From Marsupella aquatica (Eukaryota > Marchantiophyta), in the NCBI GenBank assembly GCA_973895155.1, contig OZ316892.1, positions 12,586,001-12,650,000 of the forward strand: a stretch of 64,000 nt of DNA. The letters are read 5' to 3'. The position numbers and the translations under genes are program-made. Positions 22,351 through 34,500 of this stretch are shown here, piece by piece. The notes under the pieces were generated by a model. That model saw nothing but the letters and a program-made list of their open reading frames with translations, was not told the DNA's origin and did not search any database. The stretch's first letter is position 1. Every line of letters begins with the position of its first letter.

Positions 22351-23446
22351 ACCAGGCCCGTGACCAAAAGTGTTGGGTCACAAAGGCTGAACTTCTGTTA
22401 TAACCATTTAGTATTTCAAATTTGACACCAATGAAAGGCTGCCCCACTGTTAAGTAGTTGCTCTAGCATTGATGAGGTCCCGAGTTCAAACTTGGAGTAT
22501 GTACTGGTTAATTTTTCCCGGGTAGCTAGGCGACCGGGCAGCCTTTCGGGCAGCCATCTGGGCAGGCATCCGGGGTAGCAGATTTACACGTGTCCTGGCA
22601 TGTGCTAGACATGTGTCCAGGCAGGCACTTGGCCATGTGGCAGCATCTCATTGATCGGTTGCACAAGGACATCTCATGCGCTGCCTTTGGGTCTCACGAG
22701 AAGATCATCAACAATCTCTATATAAGGACGGCACTTCACTTTCAAAAGTCATTCTCCTTCTCCTCTCTTTCTTTAATTTTCATTCTTTATTTCTCATGTT
22801 TTCCTTTTTTTTGCCAAAGCAGCCTTCAAGCCATCAGCTGGGGCATGCGGCACCATAGGTGTTGCTTGCAACCCACCTTTTGCTTAGGTGGTTGTGGAGG
22901 GACGCGCTCGGCCAATAGGGTCGTTCATAGATAGTTTGTGGAATGGCAAGAGTGTCAAGGAGGGAAGCTTTAATTAGTTGGTGGTAGTAACCGAGGTAGC
23001 AACGACATGGTCGTTTGCTACAAATCCGTCTTTTGCTTTTTGGACCTAAGCATTTTTGTCTACCCTTTTTGGGGGAATTGGTTTAATTTGAGAGTTCAGC
23101 AATGGAGGCGAAAGAGGTTGCCGAGATGTGTGAGACCGTGATCACATTTGCTGGACGAGATGACAGATTTTTTACAGCGGTGCATTGAGATGGAGAGAAT
23201 GGTTTATATGGAGATGCCCACCAACGACTATTGTTTCGATTACTTCATCCCCAAAGCAAGCGCCTACTCCTTTTAGTGCACCAAAAGCGGTCTTGAAGAA
23301 GTGAGCCCATTTTGGCAATAGATGGAGAATTTTGCTCAGGCTGGAGGAAGAAAGCACACACTACTTGATAGAGCGTGACTATGCGTGCACCTCTTGGAGT
23401 GGATTGAGAAGATTATGAGTAATATTTTGATCCGCTACACCATGCA
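22351..23446. other. Segment between the two 300-bp direct repeats
   Basis: No intact coding region. Near 22470-22495 the phrase 'aggtcccgagttcaaacttg' resembles a tRNA-type B box. A broken frame starts at 23102 (MEAKEVAEMCETVITF) and stops after about 28 codons. The segment may be the interior of a decayed element. Confidence 0.4.
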
Positions 23447-23747
23447 TCTAAAAGCCTAGACCCCAACTCTAGCTTATGTTTGCGCTTTATAAGTAGGCTA
23501 TACTTGATGAACCCCTAAATTGAAAAATGTTATTTGATGGACCCCTTCAAATGTTGGGCATGTTGATTAAAGGTTTCAACTATCTGGATTATTCTTGGGG
23601 TCCATTTAGTAACAATTGTCATTTTGGGGGTCATCAATTATATCCCTCTATTCATTTGGTTTGTTTTTGCACAAACCGGGGATGGCTGAGAGATTTTGCT
23701 GAGGGTGCAAGAGTGTCCGGGTGGTGGGTTATTCTTGGGGTCCATTA
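23447..23747. repeat. 300-bp direct repeat, right copy
   Basis: Mate of 22048-22350, same orientation. It is followed at about 23727-23860 by a further diverged half-unit (ttattcttggggtccatt ... gggggtcatca ... tggttgatttttgggacaaac ... aaagggtgcaaaagtaggg). This shows that the 300-bp repeat itself contains an about 145-bp module that has multiplied. Confidence 0.6.
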
Positions 23748-25049
23748 ATTAACCTTTTTCATTTTGGGGGTCATCAGGTATCTCCAAGTCTATATTTGGT
23801 TGATTTTTGGGACAAACTTGAATGGCACACAAAGTTTCCAAAGGGTGCAAAAGTAGGGAGTTTCAAACCTCCACTTTTGGGGGCTCCTTCCAGTCACCTG
23901 GATACCTCTAATTGCCGTCTAACAATGAAATTGGGTTCCAAAATCAGGTGTCGCAAAATTGGGGTCTGAAATTTGCCTGGATCCTAAACTAAGTCCAACT
24001 ACTGTCGTGCAGGTAGTCAAACTGTACACTATTCATGAACGTCGAGATCACTACAAAAACCAATATAAAAGTTTTGGTAGCCAAATCAATGGGCCGACCA
24101 CCTGATCCAGGTGGCATGTGCGAGGGAATGACCGGCTGGCCATTGGGAACAAAAACATTCAGCTTTGAGATGCCCTAGTATGTTTGGGCAGTGGATGATT
24201 CTTGAGATCCATTAGGATGTCTCAATTTCTGTGCTTCTTGTTTGTAGTCGGGGCTACTGACCGCAAAAAATCATGGCTGGAACTACAACCGAGACATCAT
24301 TTTTGGGCATGTGTAACCAAGGAGGGGTGGGTGGGGTGTGAACTGAGAGGGCTGGTAGTGAGTTCGTCTGCCATATGCAAAAAAACCCAGGCAAAAATGT
24401 GTGGTCGCCAACTTGGTGTCCCGCAACATTTAAGTCCGCGTCCCACATCGCAAAGTCTCGGACACACTAAAAGCCCACATCTCTTAACATTTGAGACGCT
24501 CTATTATGACTATAAGAGTTCATGTGAGGAGACAATTTATCATATATGTTGCAGTCTTTGGGTTTATTCAAAGATTGTGAGACATTTTAATTTGACTAGC
24601 TTTTGAAACACAAGTATTGAAAGAAAGTTAATGAACAACATGCACACCTTTTTATGGGTCTTTTTAAAAGTGAGAGTACTTTCTGGGTACAATTGTATTA
24701 ATTTGAATGTACTAGTCAACATAGCCATACTTAGCTACAGTACTTTGTGATTCAAAGCGAAGTACGCTAACCTCGACGCTAACTTTGTTCCTTTTACAAT
24801 TTTATGCTCTATTTGGAGGGGCTCTTTATTTGGGTGACACTTGCTGAACCATAAACCTTCTAAACCTTATAACCAATGGACATATAAGTTGCACTGCATC
24901 AATTGTCACAATCATAGTTGCGTGGTTGAAGAATCCAACATTCTCATGCAAGTAAGGAAAAATGTCCTTAAAATGATAAATAGAATACAGGGAAGTCCCC
25001 GACTTCCTCCTTGCCTGACTTGCCTGCAAAGGCATGCCTAACAATAGGG
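23748..25049. other. Spacer with decayed repeats
   Basis: Contains the extra module copy mentioned above and a weak one near 24195. At 24440-24450 it has an exact GTCCCACATCG, the plant snRNA upstream element, without a properly spaced TATA box or any snRNA-like sequence downstream. No gene recognised. Confidence 0.35.
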
Positions 25050-26660
25050 CCACCTCTCCCTTCCCTTTGCCGGCTAGCTACTCCCTAAATTGTCATAATG
25101 GGAGTGAGGCGGCCCGGATTAGGGTAGAACCGGCCTGGGTTCGGCATGGTGAATAGTGCCTTGTCACAGACAGGTGACAAATAGTTGCGGAACTCGATTA
25201 CCTTAACACTTAGCTCCAGAGTCGCTGACTCCGACACCGAGCTCCCTTATGGTCCAGACCCGGATAGGCCATCCGGGGAGGACTTAGCATGGGGAGACTT
25301 GTGGGCAATGAGATGTGGCACTAGCGAGGCAAGGGGCCAAGCTGGGGACACACCCTAAGGACTTGGACTAGCCTATGGCTGGTTGGGTCAAGGGGAAATG
25401 GGTCGGGCTCAAGGGTGGCCGTTCGGACCATCGGATGGGCTTTGAGTTCTGAGGGCTTGGGAGTGAGCTCCTCTTGGGCCCAAGGCCAATGGAGTTGATG
25501 CCATTGGCAACGGACGCTTGGGGCGCAAGTTGTGGCCCGATCCGGGTTGGGCCGATCGGGGGCCTTGAGCGGCGATCAGACCTAAGGGCCTAGGCATGAG
25601 CACTGGGTCGGCCCAGTCACAACGGGCTAAGGCACTCCACTTGCGGATGTCTGTCAAGAAAGTTATGGGCGTTGCCAATTGATGGCGCACCCATTATGTG
25701 CGATGGGATCTGGGTTGGGGGCCAAACGTTTAGGGACCAAAGCTGGTCCGGGGGTGGCAGGTCCCCAGAAGCATATATGAGGGGAGTGGTGTCTCCCTGG
25801 GGGCTAAGGGCGAGCCGAAGTCATGAGCCGCGGTGCTCGCGACACTAAGGGAAACCGCCAAACAGAAATGGCGATATCTTCCCAACGGGAAGTCCATTGG
25901 AGGACTTCTTAGGTGCGTTGGAAAACTCTTAAGGAGGGCTACGCCCTTCTGAGCTCAGTTGGGTCTAGGGGTGCCATGGGTTCTTGTGGTTTGCGGGTGT
26001 TAGCTCGCCCGTTTGCCAAATCCTGCCGAACAGCAGCCAAACCGCGTTCAACCGCAAGGCCAAGTAGGTATGGAGGCTGAGTCCCTAGGGCGCTTGGTCC
26101 CTAGACCATCAGTGGGGCGAACCGGGAGTCAGTGTTAGAGTCGGGGCCGTTATGATCCCAGCGTGTTGAGACAAGCTTGGGACAAGTTTTAGGACAAGCT
26201 ATACTATTTGGGCCATGAGCATGTCCTGAGGTCAGGGCGGTCAGTTGGTGATGGATAGGTACGAGGGGGAACCCGGGCCGCGCCCAAGGAAGGAGCTATC
26301 CTGGACGGACAGTGGGCGTGGGTTCTGATTCCGGCTTATGGCATCGGGAGGACCTATCGCTGACCTATTTACCAACGTCTGTTGAGCTTGAGTTAGGAAG
26401 CTAGACTTGGTGAGTTCTAGATCCGGAGGGGTTACTTACCGAGGTGCTTGGTTGCTTGTGCAGATAGTGAGAACCGCTGAGTAGCGGTCGGGTAGGTGAG
26501 CAAGTGCGACTTTGTATGGGAGGGGCCGCAGGTGGTGCTAGAGGCACTTGGGCGCTTGCTCAAGGTATTCCGTGGAGGCGTTCGAGCACCAAGGGCACTT
26601 AGGCGCAAGTGCTGGGATTGGTGAGGGCACTGGGTGGCAAGGTCCACCACTCAAGTGCAG
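25050..26660. other. G-rich block without genes
   Basis: The composition changes sharply to G- and G+C-rich sequence on the plus strand (gggccaagctggggac-type) for about 1.6 kb, then returns to AT-rich. Only short open frames without recognisable domains are present. It may be a decayed or captured element. Confidence 0.5.
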
Positions 26661-27685
26661 AACATCCTCTGGTTAAGTACAAAAGTTAAGGTAACCCATA
26701 TTCAAAAAGGGGGTTAAGTTACTAATTAGAATAGTTTGGGGGACAAGTTGATTATAGCAGGTTCATCCCTGAGGCTTTGTTTTTTTTGTCTTGTAATGAT
26801 GAGTGTAAAAAATCTATTCTTTTTACAATTAAATACAATAATAGAAGTATGGTATATGCAAAGAAAAGAGTATCTTTAACAATGAGTGTGATACAAGCAT
26901 AGAAATAAGGTACAAGCAAAGAAATACACATAATGATGAATAAGTACAAGTCTTATGGAATAAAGATATTGAATAGTTGTGCACATAAGGTACACATATC
27001 CACTTGCCAGAGGTAATGATAATCAATTCAATCAAAATCATAAGTTTAGGAAAACTAATAATGGGGGAACTTAAGACACTAATTGTCCACATTCTCAAGT
27101 TCATTGCTCTCGCTCATGAGAAGAGGTGAAACTTTTTCTCTCTTCTGGTAGAAGTTTATGTTGAACTAAAATGTCAAGAAAGTTTATGTTGAACTAAGAC
27201 GTCATTCTTGACGATATGATCATGACCCATACCATGTCCACGTAGTCGACACAATCCATACGTGGTTCACCTCTTCTCCAAGGCTACGTCCACACAAACA
27301 TGAAAACTTTATTTCAAGAGTCGTCTCCACACATGAGCTCTCTCTCACATCGCGTCGTTACAATAAACAAACACTAATGTACCAGTGGCTTACACTAGCC
27401 CTGGTATATACAAGGTCACTTACAACTAACCTAACCTCAGCTAAGTCCTTAATTGTGGTTAAACTAATTATTGTAACCTATGAATCACAAGACTAAGAAC
27501 AATACTTGACAATTTAGTGATAAAGTGTATACTTAGGACAACAAAGATTAAAAATGAACTCAAAATCCTCTAGGACTACAAAAAATCAAATGGGGGTCAC
27601 AAAATTCATTCCTAATCTATATAACACAAATGATACACCTAGAGAAGGCACATTGAAATACAAATTTATGACTGAAATATAAATA
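26661..27685. other. AT-rich spacer, nothing recognised
   Basis: Strongly AT-rich. It includes a short repeat 'gaagtttatgttgaacta' at about 27151 and 27180. Hydrophobic short frames are explained by base composition. Confidence 0.4.
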
Positions 27686-28130
27686 TATATAGCAGCATCA
27701 AAATTTATTTCATAGTTGATAAATTACACTCACTTTGGAGGATAGGTTAGTAAAAAGCTCAATGAAAAAATTAAAGTCATATGACTGAAAATATGAATAA
27801 ACAAAATTGTGGATTCACCATATATGGCAGCATCAAAATTTATTTCACAGTTGATAATTACACTCACTTTGAGGGATAGATTAGTAAAAAGCTAAATGAA
27901 CAAATAAAAGGGGCTAGAAAAATGACTAAATTCTAAAAATACATTACAAAAGCGTAGATCAGAGCAGATTTTCATAAAACACATTGCAAGCAATTTGAAT
28001 AACACAACGTAGGGAAAGAGTAAACATTAAAGGGGCCGGAAAACAGACTCAATTCTAAATAATACATGACAAAAGCCTACATCAGAGCAGATTAACTAAA
28101 AATACATTGCAAGCAATTTGAATAAGACAT
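27686..28130. repeat. Two tandem duplications (about 135 bp and about 122 bp)
   Basis: The block 'gcagcatcaaaatttatttc...acactcactttg...tagtaaaaagct' occurs at 27692 and 27827. The block 'aggggc..gaaaa...agcgtagatcagagcagatt...cattgcaagcaatttgaata' occurs at about 27908 and 28030. These pairs lie 0.45-0.9 kb upstream of the CLPTM1 start codon. Confidence 0.7.
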
Positions 28131-28132
28131 CA

Positions 28133-28260
28133 TGGGGAATTCGTTTTGGGGTCATCAAGCACATCCCTAGGTTTAAATGTGGCTGAGTTTTTGCACAAAC
28201 CGGCACACAGAGTTCTGCAAAAGGGTGCAAAGGTACGTCCGGGCGAGGGGAGGGGTTATT
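28133..28260. repeat. Isolated copy of the 145-bp module
   Basis: It contains 'ttttggggtcatcaagcaca', 'gagtttttgcacaaaccggc' and 'caaaagggtgcaaaggtacg'. These match the module in the 22.05-23.86 kb repeats, about 4.3 kb away and in the same orientation. Confidence 0.55.
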
Positions 28261-28587
28261 ATTATTTATTTATTAGGGGGTGGCGGTGGGGCGCAGATGC
28301 TTTGATTTGGCCCACAGAGTACCATAGCTTTAAATGTTAATTTCCGTATCCCCGTAGAGCCCAGACGACAGAAGAGCGCATATACAGTAGTACAGTACAC
28401 GCCCGGGGAGAGACAGGGCACGAGAAGAATGATGCTTTGTATCAGGATCGCGAACATGCACTCTCGAGCTATGTAGAGGCGAGGCGAGGCGAGGCGAGCA
28501 GAGCATCAGGTGAAGCTCTCCTCGCACATCGAGGAGCTTGAGGAGAGGCGAGGCGAGGGCGAGGAGAGGAGAGGAGAGGAGGCAGCG

Positions 28588-31500
28588 ATGGCGACGGCGG
28601 GAGAAGTGCAAGTGCCGAGAGCAGGCGCACAGAATGGACGACAAGGAGCAGCGGAGCCGCGACAAGGCATCGGAAGCATGCTGTTCGGAGTGGTGCGAAT
28701 GGGCATCTTTTGGTATTTCGCGATGCAGATGTTCGCCCCGAAGAAGCCCAGTAGTAGCACCGTGCTCACCAGCAATCTCTTCTCCAAGGGAGAGAACTTG
28801 GTCAGGCTTTTGTACTTCTTCTTTGCCTTTCTTGTCTGGCTGGATTGCAGTCGGGGATGTGGAGGTGGAATTTCGTTTTTCTGCCTCCGTTTTTCCTTTT
28901 TATCTCGTGGTTGATCAGCCGGCGAGGGCTTCTCGCTTTCAGTGGATTGTGTAAATTCTTTCGGGTGTGAAAAATTGGTGCTGGAGAGAGAAAGTTCGCA
29001 ACGAACACACCGGTAGAATTTCGGCTTGTCAGAGCCTTTTCAGAGGATTTTCAGGTCGTCCGGCAATAACTCAATATATCTAAGTATTTGCTTGAAGCTG
29101 ATATGTCCAGTACCTGCTCATGTTCAGCGTTCGTTGTGTTTTTCTTTCTTTGTGTGAAGCTTTCTGAAAGAACTCCCCTAGACTTTGTTTTTTATTTCCA
29201 CTTCCAGACTGAATGTGGCTCCGGATCTGTCTGCCCGCTGGGAATACGACCGTCTCGTAGGTCAGGGTGCAAGGTTGGATTGTGCATAAATGTACAGAGC
29301 AGTTGAATAGGAGTAGTTGCTGGTTTGTCTGTTAGCACCAGTAAGGCTCTCTTGACTGTACATCAAGCTTTGCCCGGATTGCATCAAGCTACAATCGACA
29401 ATTTGGATGAACATATTAGGTTGCGTATCGAAAGCTCCGATTAGGAAGTGGATTGATGCATCAAATGATTGATTTATGGTCTTTTCCCCTGGAAACTCCT
29501 GGTTGCAGTAAAATCTGTCCTCTTGAGATTTCTTGTTCCCCTGCACAATTTCTGGGATGTCAGCTCTCCGAAAACTTTGGTCAGCTGCTCGAGAGCACTG
29601 TACATGCCTAGGTCAAGCGTGGAAGCCTTGCGCAGACTCAATCGCTTGAAGCTTTGATATCTATTACGATGGGGCTTTCATTGTATATCTACTGAGAGCG
29701 ACTGTAGACTGTCACGTGAGCCCTCCTCAGCAGTTCGCGTGACAGGTTTGCTTTGAAAGGAGTACACCGAAGAGTACTGTAGTTGCTAGGGTGATTCCCG
29801 AAAGTAGTGATTGGCTGTCTTTGCATTCCACGTATTCATCTGCCGTTTGTGGTGCCCAGTTCAAACTATTAGCATGAACAACGCCGCCACTCTGTCTACA
29901 AGGTTGAGTACGACAAGCCACATGCCGATGCGGTGGTTGTTCTCACGACACTGAATACTTAGCTAGATCCTTGGGGACAATCGTGAAACCTGGTCATGGT
30001 AAAAGGAGCCTCCATGTCTACTCCCGAACCTTGTATTTACGGTGTGTCGACGCGTTTAAGTGTTTGAATTTACACACAGGGAGGGGTTTAAGCACGTACC
30101 GTAAATTAGTTGACGAGGGTTGTATAGCTCGAACTGCGGATTATTTGCCTACCATGTATGGAACTCTGTTACAGTCCACCTTGCCCGATGGTATGGTAGA
30201 TTTCAACGTTTAGTTGAAGCGCAAAAGTTGAATAATTGGGCAGCTCCATTGGTAGAACTAGGCACGGCGAGGTTTCATTGATGTGAGCCAATTGTGGGCT
30301 TCTGAGTTGCGCAGTGTTGTAGAAGGTCGTTGTACAGGTTCAATTACTGAGCAATTTGACAGGCCTGATGTCAAAATATTATTGCCTTATCTGCATTGGG
30401 TATCACTTTGACAAAATCGTCTGAATCCAGGTTCATCAGTACTATGATTGATGGTTTTCTACAACTGACTTGCTATGTTCCCTTTTCCTTTACTTTGAAA
30501 CAGGATTTCTGGATGTACGTTTCGGAAACCGAGAACTTCAGCGACTTTGGCAACGAAGAGTTGTTGGCTTGGCATGAAGTGAATGTACCCTATGCAGTCT
30601 GGACACCAGCAAGTGTCCGGTATCACGAGTTCACGTACCAACCTTCTGAGGTAAACTTGAAAGCCGTGAGGTTCATACGACGAAAGAAAAAGTTACCTTC
30701 TGAAGGGCATGTCGTACTTCAAGTCTGATTTAATGCCTCCGACGGTCTATTTTTTCCACCTTTGTTGGAATTGAAGAGGCAATCGTTGGTAGTGATAGAG
30801 TTTCCTTGAACGACCACAGTAAACTAATGAGGGAGCTGTCAAAGTAGGATAAGATGTACACGTGAGACGGGTACAGACAGTTGCAGCGTGTTATTAAATG
30901 CTGGATGCCTCCTCCTGATAATGCATCGCTTGCAATGCTGAAAGTAATAGAGATATCTCACAGTTTTTTGCTTAGAGAAACTTTTGTAGCTTTTCCTGTG
31001 ATTGTGTTCCTCTCCTGTCCTTGTCTTCTGAATGTTCTCATTATGCATGCTTGCTGATGCCCAGTTCGGCAACCTTATTGGTTAAGACTGTGTGGGATGC
31101 CTGACTTCCCTTTGTAACACAATAGAACTCTTACCCAATTCGAATGAGGGTCTTCCAACCTTTTCGGAACAGTGCTCTCAAATATCGTTTGTTGCTTCGA
31201 ATGAGGGTCTTCCAACCTTTTCGGAACAGTGCTCTCAAATATCGTTTGTTGCAAGGTTTGTCAACAATACTCATACTTGATGCCTATACTTTGGCTGATT
31301 GTTTTGTTCTGCTTTGGCGGCGATCAACAGGAGGTCCAAAAGAACAATGCCACTATTTATGCGCACGTGTATTTTGCTCGCTCAGGGTACTCGCCAGACC
31401 CTAAAGATCCTGATTATGATCGTCTTGCAACGTTTAATGCCAGTCATTGTAAGTTATTTCACATCTTCATTCTCAATGCTGTGTATCAGATTCTCAGATT

Positions 31501-34500
31501 CAGATTGAACTAGATTTGACCTGATAGCGTACTTTCGTGGATGTTTGCTCAACTCAAATTTTAATGAATCTTTACCCTGGATCCTTCGATCATTTATGAC
31601 CTGATCATGTACTTGAGAATAGAGCTTGTATGATTGCTGCAGTGCTTTGCAGTTGTAATTTTCTATGCTGTCAATAGTTGAGTGCTCATTTATCTGAAAC
31701 GTGTAAAACAGCTCTTGTAACTCATGTTCCAAAGCCAAAGGCCGACACTCGAAAGAACCTACTAGGAAACGATGATGTGGGAACGCAGGCACCAATCGAA
31801 ACCAAGGTATTTTTATCGGGAAGTCATAGCACCATAAATGTGCGCGTGGGACCTCTGTTGTTTGGTTGTTTTGTGTCTTCTCAGTTTGCGTCTTGGTTCC
31901 CTTCATAAAGTAGTGCTTTGACTGTGAATTTGTGTTCCTACAGGCAACAGAAGACAGCACAGAACTGACAGGCCAGCCCGAATGGGTGTCTTTATGGAAG
32001 CCCAATATTACGATTAATTTAGTGGACGACTTCACTAGGTAAACTGGCTCAAATAGATCTCATGATGTGTATTGTATTATTATAAATTGCCAGCTTAGAT
32101 CCAATTGTTATTCTAAATGCAAGTCAATTGCAGGTGTTCATGATGTTTAGGAACTGACGTGCCTTCCCTGACGTCAGATATGCGCTCACTGACCTTGTTT
32201 CTAGAGCTAGTCAAGATGCAGAACATGTCTCTGTGATCCTCTCTAGAATTAGTTGCTGCTCAAGCATAGACACTGAAGATCAAACACGTGATGGCAAATC
32301 TATTCGTTCTGAGCCTCATTTCTACAATTTACGGGTTTTCCATGTTCAAAGGACGCGTAGAATCTTATGTTATCGGCATAGACCGCAAGTTCTGAGCCTG
32401 GCAGGGCATTCTATCCTGGCTCCCAGCCCTTTCAGGACTCGGCTAGATGATAAACACTATGCACCAGTGAATCCTTCGTCACTCTGTCTCCTGAATGGAG
32501 TGCTCCTGCCGAGTCTGCACTTAATAAACAAAAATCGCTGCTTCTCATATAGGCTCTGGAAACTGGGCCAAAAGACCAAAATCACTCTCCTGTGCCAGTA
32601 TAGCAACACAAATAGGACCAAGTTGGCCTGCCTAGTTCATCTCCATGAATGGTTCTAGTTCCCGACTAAAACGCAAAAACCCTCAGAGATTCAGCAGTCA
32701 TTAATGGGGTCACCTTTCACTAAAATAGGCCACATAAATTTCTTTGAAGGTACAGGGATAACCTGAGGTAAAATGAGCTGCGTGACGCACACAGTAGCAA
32801 GGAAGAATGCTCTTGATAATGGTATGCAGTGGCGGAAACTGGGCGTACGGATAGGTCGGGACACAGGACTTTCCTGGTTCATTCTAAGCCATTGGGCAAT
32901 TAGATTTTTCATCCCCTGATTTCTGGGCCCAATTCACACGTGACATCCCCGCTCTATACATGCAGCTGTCTCTTTTTATCGATACCTGCATAATTAATGG
33001 AACGTCTCAGGGGAGTATATACTCGTCCGAAACTAGCGATAGCCAAATCATGTTTAGGTTTGGAAGCGAACGAGACTTTAGCTCTCAACAATACATGTCA
33101 TATCTGTGTGCGAATCTGGTTTTGTTTTGATTGTATGTCAGTAATTGATTGCCTTTTGAGTAACTTTCGTGTCGTCTTTGTTCTCACTTACAAGCTGGTC
33201 TTGACAGGTATCCAAAAGATGCAGTGCCACCAATAATATTAGAACGTAAGGGTCCATTTTTGGACATTCACATAATTCCTTTTCAGATGTTTGGTTAGGT
33301 TGTCTGGTTAGCTTGTGACGGTGATGCAGACCTTGACGGCATTGGCAAAACCTCTTTGAGCTGATTGTAGTGACTTAAACCCCGTGGGAATTCTCACTCT
33401 TGTATGTGATGGTGATGCAGACCTCAAGGTTGATGAGCTTTCCAACGACTACTACCCCGTGGTGTTTTTCAATGAGTTCTGGCTGTTACGGGACAAATAC
33501 GTTGCTATAAATGAAACAGTGAAAACGCTCTCACTATCAATGGAGGTCGGACAAATCACCTTGGCACGTTGGCAAATCTATATGCAAATAGACCAGTCAT
33601 TCCAGTCTCGACGCTCACAAGGAAGCATGATTGAGGGTGAAGCTGATCAATTCAAGGTACAACAGCATCAGAGAACGATGGCTCCTTCTGGTGCAGACCG
33701 CTATCCTATTTTATTTTTGAGTGCCTATGTCTGAAAATCTTAACTCTCTGGGCGCTGGTGTTGCTGGTGGCAGAGAATTTTTCTGGAGGGGAATCCAGTC
33801 CTTTTGGTAGTGACCATGTGTGTTTCTTTGCTTCATACAGTATTTGATATGCTGGCCTTTAAGAACGGTGAGCAACTCAGGCAAACCTATTCTTTAGTGT
33901 CAGATGAGTAGCAGGTCAATATACAGCATGTCGGTTCATATCTGTCTTCCACTTTATTTGGGGGTTCTACGTGTCGGACAATTTAGAACTTTGAACTGCT
34001 ACTGTCTCCAGAAGGATTTCTAACCCATGCAAGAATTTAATTATGCGATATGATCTTTGCTCCAGTATGAAGTATTAGGGGTGATAAACCGGCTTTATTC
34101 TAGGGCTAAAATGGTATCTCCATTATTAGTTATCTCTATGCGTTTTTGATGTGGGAGGAGGGACTAAAGTTGCCGTATTGTCTGCCATTATCTCAGACAT
34201 TCAGTTTTGGAACAAAAACAAGTCAATGGAAGGATTATCAGCACGCTCAGTGGTTATCAACTTTGTCTCTCAAGTGATTGTATTCCTGTACCTGTTGGAC
34301 AATGAAACATCGTGGATGATCCTGCTTAGTTCGGGTATGGGTTGCTGCATTGAGTTCTGGAAGATTGGCAAGGCCATGCATATTGAGGTTCGTGTTTGGT
34401 CATTTTGCAAAACCTTGTAAATGTGAACCTGACTGTGAGTGAAAGGTTCTTGTATCATAAGTTTGCTTAACTTGGACATTTTACTATTGCCTCTACATGG

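Noticed and set aside
22048-23747. Complete LTR retrotransposon
   Set aside because: The direct repeats lack clear TG...CA ends and a primer-binding site, and the interior has no gag, protease, integrase or reverse transcriptase motifs; kept only as a repeat pair.
24440-24520. Exact plant snRNA upstream element (GTCCCACATCG) suggesting a U-snRNA gene
   Set aside because: No TATA box at the Pol II or Pol III spacing, and nothing downstream resembles U1, U2, U4, U5 or U6. The first TATA-like sequence is about 60 bp away.
31454-32035. 193-codon minus-strand frame
   Set aside because: It is antisense to CLPTM1 exons 4 and 5, which are confirmed by in-frame joins and family motifs.
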